Positions 5,254 to 9,859 of a DNA stretch of 9,859 nucleotides are shown here, piece by piece; the stretch's first letter is position 1, and every line of letters begins with the position of its first letter. The stretch is taken from positions 1-9,859 of the forward strand of contig CATLIP010000082.1 in the NCBI GenBank assembly GCA_949957035.1, in the 5' to 3' direction. Position numbers and translations under genes: made by a program. The notes under the pieces are model-generated. The model did no database searches, was not told the origin of the DNA, and was given only the letters and a program-made list of their open reading frames with translations. Source of the stretch: an uncultured Lachnospiraceae bacterium. Its GTDB lineage: Bacteria > Bacillota_A > Clostridia > Lachnospirales > Lachnospiraceae.

Positions 5254-6657
5254 ATGGGAAATGTACAGATTTTGTTACGTCAGCATGTCGGCGCGCCTTG
5301 CGCGGCAATCGTAAAAGCTGGGGACGAAGTAAAAAAAGGTACGAAGATTGCGACACCGACAGGCCTCGGGGCTAACATTTTTTCCAGCGTATACGGCGTA
5401 GTGGAAGAAGTGCTGGAAGACAGAATCATCATCAGACCGGACGAAGAGCAGAAGGATGAGTTTGTCCCGATTGAGGTAGAGGACGAGAACGATAAGCTTG
5501 CCATGGTGAAAGAAGCCGGAATCGTTGGTATGGGCGGCGCCGGATTCCCGACAGGAGTGAAGCTTGGCATCAATCTGGCTGAGACGGAGATGGCGGAGCT
5601 TGATCCGGAGATTAATCCGGAACTTCCGGCAGACTTTAAGCTGGAGCACAGTTATATACTGATCAATGCCGCCGAGTGCGAGCCGGGCCTTGAGCATAAT
5701 ATCAGACAGATTGAAGAACAGTGCGACAAGGTTGTGCGCGGCGTGAAGTACTGTATGGAGATTACCCATGCGGACAAGGCCATATTTGCAATCAAGAAGA
5801 AGAACGAGAAGGCAATCGAGATCCTGAGGAAAGCGATTGCAGGCGAGGATGAGATTTCTATCCACCTTCTGCCGGATATCTACCCGATGGGCGAGGACCG
5901 TGCGGTAGTGAGAGAATGTCTGGGCGTGAACCTTACGACGATGCAGCTCCCGTCAGCCGCAAGGTCTGTTGTTGTGAATCTTGAGACGGCAGCGAAGATT
6001 GCGGAAGCAATTGACGAGAAGAAGCCATGTATTACCAAGAACTTAACGGTACGCGGCAAGATTAACGGAGGCAATCAGGCGCATGTATTCATGGATGTTC
6101 CGGTGGGCGTAAGCGTTGGCGAGTTGATTGAGAAAGCAGGCGGTATCGACGGCGTATACGGCGAGATTATTATGGGCGGAGCCTTTACCGGAAAGTCAAC
6201 GGAGCTTGACGCGCCGATTACGAAGACGACAGGCGGTATCCTTGTTACGATTGAGTTCCCGGATCTTCACGGAGCCAATGTAGGACTTCTTGTATGTGCA
6301 TGCGGTGGAAGTGAAGAGCGTATGCGCGAGATTGCAGAGAAGATGAATGGCAAGGTAGTATCCGTATGCAGATGTAAACAGGCAATCGAGAATAAGCCGG
6401 GCGCACCTCTTAAGTGTTTAAGACCGGGGAACTGTCCGGGACAGGTTAAGAACAATATGCAGTTTAAGAAGGATAAGTGTGAATATATCATTATCGGCAA
6501 CTGCTCCGACTGTTCCAATACGGTTATGGCATCCGGCCCGAAGATGGGACTGAAAGTATTCCATCAGACTGACCATGTAATGAGGACGGTTGGTCATGCG
6601 CTTTATAGAACATTAAGAGTTTCTAAGCAGGTAGACCAGCTCCCGAACGGCAAATAA
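5254..6657 (+). CDS. prdC: Proline reductase-associated electron transfer protein PrdC (RnfC-like), cysteine form
   Basis: This 467-aa protein resembles RnfC. The N-terminal barrel-sandwich part (HVGAPCAAIVKAGDEVKKGT, 11-30) is followed by a nucleotide/FMN-type loop GMGGAGFPTG (92-101), AAECEPG (139-145), and an SLBB-like region around 267-330. A cysteine-rich tail has Cys348, 350, 372, 374, 388, 394, 409, 417 and 420. RnfC-like PrdC is thought to pass electrons from NADH to PrdAB, and may link proline reduction to the membrane Rnf complex. PrdC of several clostridia is a selenoprotein; here there is no in-frame TGA and VCACGG (347-352) has plain cysteines. AAAAAGGAG before ATG 5254 supports the start. 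It is the first protein gene after selC. Function is known only partly even in well-studied species. Confidence 0.92.
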   Translation: MGNVQILLRQHVGAPCAAIVKAGDEVKKGTKIATPTGLGANIFSSVYGVVEEVLEDRIIIRPDEEQKDEFVPIEVEDENDKLAMVKEAGIVGMGGAGFPTGVKLGINLAETEMAELDPEINPELPADFKLEHSYILINAAECEPGLEHNIRQIEEQCDKVVRGVKYCMEITHADKAIFAIKKKNEKAIEILRKAIAGEDEISIHLLPDIYPMGEDRAVVRECLGVNLTTMQLPSAARSVVVNLETAAKIAEAIDEKKPCITKNLTVRGKINGGNQAHVFMDVPVGVSVGELIEKAGGIDGVYGEIIMGGAFTGKSTELDAPITKTTGGILVTIEFPDLHGANVGLLVCACGGSEERMREIAEKMNGKVVSVCRCKQAIENKPGAPLKCLRPGNCPGQVKNNMQFKKDKCEYIIIGNCSDCSNTVMASGPKMGLKVFHQTDHVMRTVGHALYRTLRVSKQVDQLPNGK

Positions 6658-6896
6658 TATTTTGTATTGATAAAAGCGGTATTGCTATTGCAGGCGATAA
6701 AGGCAAGGGACCCCCGATTCTTTTGCCTTGGGGATAGAGAGGTACTCTCCACATTGCATGTAATTGTTATATACATTTTATGCCGTGAATGTCACGGCGG
6801 CCTGTGAGGTGTGCGAAGGGCGCGCTGAATCGGGCGGTAATTATCTGAGCGGACCGCAAGAGGGACGCGTGGACCAAATTAAGGAGGGAAAACAAT
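6658..6896 (+). other. Structured, GC-rich leader region upstream of prdA
   Basis: This 239-nt gap has no convincing gene but many stems: AAGGCAA/TTGCCTT (6700-6729), GAGAG/CTCTC (6737-6749), GCCGTGA/TCACGGC with loop ATG (6782-6798), GTGTGC/GCGCGC with G-U pairs (6809-6825) and GCGGT/ACCGC (6834-6857). The second half is more GC-rich than other spacers in the window. A TATACATTTTATG motif (6770-6782) sits before the third stem. It matches no riboswitch class I recognise. It may hold an internal promoter, an RNA control element or an mRNA processing site that lets prdA and prdB be expressed more than prdC. Confidence 0.45.
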
Positions 6897-8747
6897 ATGT
6901 CAATCACAGCTGAAACAGCGAAAGCTCATGCTCATGATCCAGCGGTATTATGTTGTAGAGCCGAGGGCGGCATTACAATCGAACCGGCGAATCTGGAAGA
7001 TCCGGCAATCTTTGATGATTTGGTAGATTCAGGATTATTGAATCTTGACGGCTGCCTTACTATTGAGGAAGTTCTGGGAGCAAAACTTACAAAAACGTGT
7101 GATTCTCTCTGCCCACTGACTGCAGACGTTGTAGAAGGCGCAAAAGCGCCGAGTGCACCTGTAGTTGAGGAAGCAGTTGAAGAAGCAGCGCCGGCACCGG
7201 TGGCAGCAGCGCCAGCGGCAGCACCGACAGCAGGTGGAATTTTGAAGATCCACATCGGAGAAGGAAAAGATATTGACCTTGAGATTCCGGTGGGAGCGCT
7301 TGGCGGCGGAAGTGCGGCGGCAGCGCCGGCAGCGGCAGAAGCGGTTGTGGCAGCAGGAGCGGCAGCTGACAGCAAGGTAGAAGAAGAGAAGGTTGTAAGG
7401 ACTTTAACAAGAAAGCATTTTAAGATCGCAGAAGTTAAGAGAGGACCGGAGACAAAGATTGAAGGTACGACTCTTTACATCCGTGAGGGAATCGAAGCAG
7501 AAGTAATTGACAACCAGGAACTTGTTAAAGATTTCCATTTGGAGATCATTACTCCGGATTTGTACCATACTTATTCAGAGACGATTATGGACGTTCAGCC
7601 GATCGCTACAAAAGAGGGCGACGATGATATCGGATGCGGTGTTACGAGAGTTCTCGACGGCGTTGTTATGATGCTGACTGGTGTAGATGAAGGCGGAGTT
7701 CAGATTGGTGAGTTCGGTTCCTCCGAGGGATATTTAGATGAGAACATTATGTGGGGACGTCCAGGATGTCCGGATAAGGGTGAAATCTTCATCAAAGGTA
7801 ATATTGTAATCCAGGAGAAGACCAATATGGAGCGTCGCGGACCTATGGCTGCGCATACGGCATTTGATGTTATTACGCAGGAAATCCGCGAGGCTATGAA
7901 GAAGCTTGACGACAGTCTTGTAGCAGAGACGCAGGAATTGAAACAGGTTCGCCGTCCAGGCAAGAAGAAAGTCGTAATCGTAAAAGAGATTATGGGACAG
8001 GGAGCTATGCATGATAACTTTATCCTTCCTGTAGAGCCTGTAGGAGTACTTGGCGCAAGGGCGAACGTTGATTTAGGAAATGTTCCGGTATGCGTATCTC
8101 CGCTTGAGGTTCTTGACGGATGTATTCATGCCCTGACATGTATCGGACCTGCATCAAAAGAGATGTCCAGACATTACTGGAGAGAGCCATTGGTTCTTGA
8201 AGCTCTTCATGATGAGGAAGTTGACCTGTGCGGTGTTGTATTTGTTGGTTCACCACAGATTAATGCAGAGAAGTTCTATGTATCCAAACGTGTAGGACAC
8301 ACCGTAGAGATGATGGACGCAGACGGAGCTTTCGTTACAACAGAAGGCTTTGGAAATAACCACATCGACTTCGCAAGCCATATCGAGCAGATCGGTATGA
8401 GAGGAATCCCGGTAGTAGGTATGTCCTACTGTGCAGTTCAGGGAGCGCTCGTTGTTGGTAACAAGTACATGCAGTACATGGTTGATAACAACAAGTCCGA
8501 ATCCGGTATTGAGAATGAGGTACTTGGATGTAATACACTTTGTCCGGAGGATGCAGTACGTGCGATTGCTATGCTCAAGACGGCTATGGCAGGAGAAGAT
8601 GTAAAGGCTGCTGAGAAGAAGTGGAATCCAAACGTTAAGTCTTCAAACGTTGAGCTGATTGAAGCTGCATACGGTAGGAAGATTGCTCTGGAAGAGAATG
8701 AGCAGTCCTTGCCGATGAGCCAGAAGCGTAAAGAGAAATACGATTAA
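6897..8747 (+). CDS. prdA: D-proline reductase proprotein PrdA (pyruvoyl-type)
   Basis: This 616-aa protein matches PrdA throughout. PrdA is made as a proprotein that cleaves itself at an internal cysteine, leaving an N-terminal pyruvoyl group on a subunit of about 23 kDa; the pyruvoyl binds D-proline. The segment VCVSPLEVLDGCIHALTC (398-415) is where a cut would leave about 200 C-terminal residues, so Cys409 or Cys415 is the probable site. This window cannot decide between them. The N-terminus has a CC pair (19-20). Two Ala/Pro-rich linkers (about 84-113 and 138-158) flank a short module ILKIHIGEGKDIDLEIPVG. AAGGAGGG with 8 nt spacing fixes the start. The enzyme reduces D-proline to 5-aminovalerate with PrdB. 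A small gene and prdB follow at once. Confidence 0.95.
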   Translation: MSITAETAKAHAHDPAVLCCRAEGGITIEPANLEDPAIFDDLVDSGLLNLDGCLTIEEVLGAKLTKTCDSLCPLTADVVEGAKAPSAPVVEEAVEEAAPAPVAAAPAAAPTAGGILKIHIGEGKDIDLEIPVGALGGGSAAAAPAAAEAVVAAGAAADSKVEEEKVVRTLTRKHFKIAEVKRGPETKIEGTTLYIREGIEAEVIDNQELVKDFHLEIITPDLYHTYSETIMDVQPIATKEGDDDIGCGVTRVLDGVVMMLTGVDEGGVQIGEFGSSEGYLDENIMWGRPGCPDKGEIFIKGNIVIQEKTNMERRGPMAAHTAFDVITQEIREAMKKLDDSLVAETQELKQVRRPGKKKVVIVKEIMGQGAMHDNFILPVEPVGVLGARANVDLGNVPVCVSPLEVLDGCIHALTCIGPASKEMSRHYWREPLVLEALHDEEVDLCGVVFVGSPQINAEKFYVSKRVGHTVEMMDADGAFVTTEGFGNNHIDFASHIEQIGMRGIPVVGMSYCAVQGALVVGNKYMQYMVDNNKSESGIENEVLGCNTLCPEDAVRAIAMLKTAMAGEDVKAAEKKWNPNVKSSNVELIEAAYGRKIALEENEQSLPMSQKRKEKYD

Positions 8748-8765
8748 TCAGGTGTTGGTTGAAGA

Positions 8766-9062
8766 ATGAATGACGAACGTTTGAAATATGGCGACAAGGT
8801 CATTTATATGGAAGGTGTTATTGTGGATGTTGATGATTGCAGTATAAGTATAGACCTGAAGGGACGTCTTGGTTTTTTTAAAGCGCCAAAGCGTATGTTT
8901 ATCTGTGACACAGAACCCAAGGTCGGACAGGAAGTTGGCTTTCGCATGAGCTTTCCGGAACAGTTAGGACCAGAGATAAATGACAAGTACGTCAGTAACA
9001 TTGAAAAAGAACGGCGCAAACAAGAAGAGATGCGTAAGCGTTTGGATAATGAGGAGGTCTAA
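8766..9062 (+). CDS. Small uncharacterised protein between prdA and prdB
   Basis: This 98-aa ORF lies 18 nt after prdA and 2 nt before prdB, so it is part of the operon. The N-terminal two thirds look beta-rich (KVIYMEGVIVDVDDCSISIDLKG, split here as residues 11-33), and the last 25 residues form a charged helix (IEKERRKQEEMRKRLDNEE). No catalytic motif or signal peptide is seen. Small ORFs are also known between prdA and prdB in other proline-fermenting clostridia, so it is probably a conserved accessory. Folding, assembly or processing of the PrdAB complex is possible but unproven. The ribosome binding site is weak (AGGTG about 12 nt upstream), suggesting low or coupled translation. Its 3' end contains the strong GAGGAGGT site of prdB. 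Confidence 0.8.
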   Translation: MNDERLKYGDKVIYMEGVIVDVDDCSISIDLKGRLGFFKAPKRMFICDTEPKVGQEVGFRMSFPEQLGPEINDKYVSNIEKERRKQEEMRKRLDNEEV

Positions 9063-9064
9063 AA

Positions 9065-9790
9065 ATGAGTTTAACGGTTGTTAAAGGTTTACAATCAGAG
9101 ATATTCGTTCCTATTACTCCACCGTCTGTATGGACACCTGTAACAAAAGAGCTGAAGGATATGTCCATTGCTCTTGCTACGGCAGCAGGCGTTCATAAGA
9201 AAGATCAGGAAAGATTTAATCTTGCCGGAGATTTCACATGGAGAAAGATAGAGAACACCACACCATCTAGCGAGTTGATGGTATCCCACGGCGGATATGA
9301 TAACAGTGATGTTAATAAAGACATCAACTGCATGTTCCCGATTGATAGAATTCATGAACTTGCAGCAGAAGGATTTATTAGGGCTTGTGCTCCTGTACAT
9401 GCAGGATTCATGGGCGGCGGCGGAAACCAGGAGAAGTTCAAAGGTGAGACTGGACCGGCGATCGCACAGATGTTTAAAGAAGAGGATGTAGATGCAGTTA
9501 TCCTCACAGCTGGCTGAGGAACCTGCCACCGCTCTGCAGTATTGGTGCAGAGAGCGATTGAAGAAGCTGGAATTCCTACAATTATTATTGCAGCTCTTCC
9601 ACCGGTTGTTCGTCAGACCGGTACTCCTCGTGCGGTAGCTCCGCTCGTTCCGATGGGCGCGAATGCAGGTGGACCGCATAACGTAGAACAGCAGACGCAG
9701 ATTGTAAGGGCAACTCTGGAGCAGTTGGTAGAGATTCAGACACCAGGAAAGATTGTTCCTTTGCCATTCGAGTATATTGCGAAAGTTTAA
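9065..9790 (+). CDS. prdB: D-proline reductase selenoprotein PrdB, UGA at codon 151 read as selenocysteine
   Basis: The full product is 241 aa. The ORF stops formally at TGA 9515-9517, but the same frame continues to TAA 9788-9790 with matching protein on both sides: LTAG, then U151, then GTCHRSAVLVQRAIEEAG. The U-G-T-C motif matches the active site of the related glycine reductase subunit GrdB. A hairpin follows the UGA (9532-9552), and selC is in the same window. The selenol acts with the PrdA pyruvoyl group to open the D-proline ring. GAGGAGGT (9051-9058) precedes ATG 9065 and lies inside the previous gene. An automatic caller would split it into 150-aa and roughly 80-aa fragments. Not a pseudogene: no other disruption is seen. 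Confidence 0.96.
9515..9556 (+). promoter_or_regulatory. UGA selenocysteine codon with bacterial SECIS-like hairpin
   Basis: CTCTGCA (9532-9538) and TGCAGAG (9546-9552) form a perfect 7-bp stem around GTATTGG. The outer CG (9530-9531) can pair with CG (9555-9556) past a 2-nt bulge. The stem starts 14 nt after the UGA and its loop lies about 22 nt after it, the distance expected of a SelB-binding bacterial SECIS. Confidence 0.75.
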
Positions 9791-9805
9791 GAAGGATTAA
9801 CATGG

Positions 9806-9838
9806 AAAGGGCAGATAATGGAGCTATCTGCCCTTTTT
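9806..9838 (+). terminator. Intrinsic terminator after prdB
   Basis: AAAGGGCAGATA (9806-9817) and TATCTGCCCTTT (9825-9836) form a perfect 12-bp stem with loop ATGGAGC, ending in five T (9834-9838). It lies 15 nt after the prdB stop. It may end the operon or give partial termination before a further prd gene. Confidence 0.85.
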
Positions 9839-9849
9839 AGAAGGAAGAT

Positions 9850-9859
9850 ATGACAATAT
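9850..9859 (+). CDS. Possible start of a following gene (edge of window)
   Basis: AAGGAAG (9841-9847) is followed closely by ATG at 9850 and the codons ACA ATA. The spacing is short and only three codons are visible, so this is weak. In other clostridia prdD follows prdB. Confidence 0.2.

Noticed and set aside
5275..5865. Minus-strand ORF of 196 codons over prdC
   Set aside because: Shadow of the prdC reading frame, without family motifs.
6932..7375. Minus-strand ORF of 147 codons over prdA
   Set aside because: Alanine and serine-rich product is the mirror of the Ala/Pro-rich linkers of PrdA.
9542..9790. Separate downstream ORF after the TGA of prdB
   Set aside because: Same frame as prdB, no ribosome binding site, and the UGTC selenocysteine motif joins the two parts.
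1..9859. CRISPR arrays, insertion sequences, phage genes
   Set aside because: No regular repeat-spacer pattern, transposase, integrase or phage-like protein was seen.

Overview
The window looks like the chromosome of a Gram-positive, amino-acid-fermenting anaerobe of the Clostridia, most likely a Lachnospiraceae member. This is inferred from strong AGGAGG-type ribosome binding sites, AT-rich spacers between moderate-GC genes, and a complete D-proline reductase core (Stickland fermentation). No species is claimed. The common theme is selenium: four genes of the selenium-mobilisation type, the selenocysteine tRNA gene, and a proline reductase whose PrdB subunit carries an in-frame UGA.

Layout. 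1-932: 3' part of a cysteine desulfurase / selenocysteine lyase-type PLP enzyme, reading in from the left edge. 931-1076: a 146-bp near-perfect palindrome. 1175-2811: YedE-type membrane protein, single-domain YedF/TusA-like carrier and a DUF3343 Se/S-carrier-like protein, closed by a strong bidirectional terminator. 2903-3499 (minus): TetR regulator. 3690-4724 (minus): proline racemase PrdF, with a well-formed promoter near 4924-4952. 4725-5040: divergent AT-rich control region. 5041-5138: selC (tRNA-Sec, anticodon UCA). 5254-6657: prdC. 6658-6896: GC-rich, hairpin-rich leader. 6897-8747: prdA. 8766-9062: small conserved-looking protein. 9065-9790: prdB, read through a UGA selenocysteine codon at 9515-9517. 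A terminator hairpin follows at 9806-9838, and the last few bases may begin another gene.

How it fits together (inference from known families). PrdF converts L-proline to D-proline. PrdA (pyruvoyl enzyme after self-cleavage) with PrdB (selenoprotein) reduces D-proline to 5-aminovalerate. PrdC, an RnfC-like protein, is thought to bring electrons. PrdB cannot be made without Sec-tRNA. The neighbourhood supplies that tRNA gene directly upstream of the operon, and a selenium/sulfur import and carrier set a few kb away. The usual sigma-54 activator PrdR is not in the window; a TetR regulator stands beside prdF instead. A motif of the form TATACAT-W-TTAT recurs upstream of tetR, prdF and prdA and is the best candidate for a shared operator.
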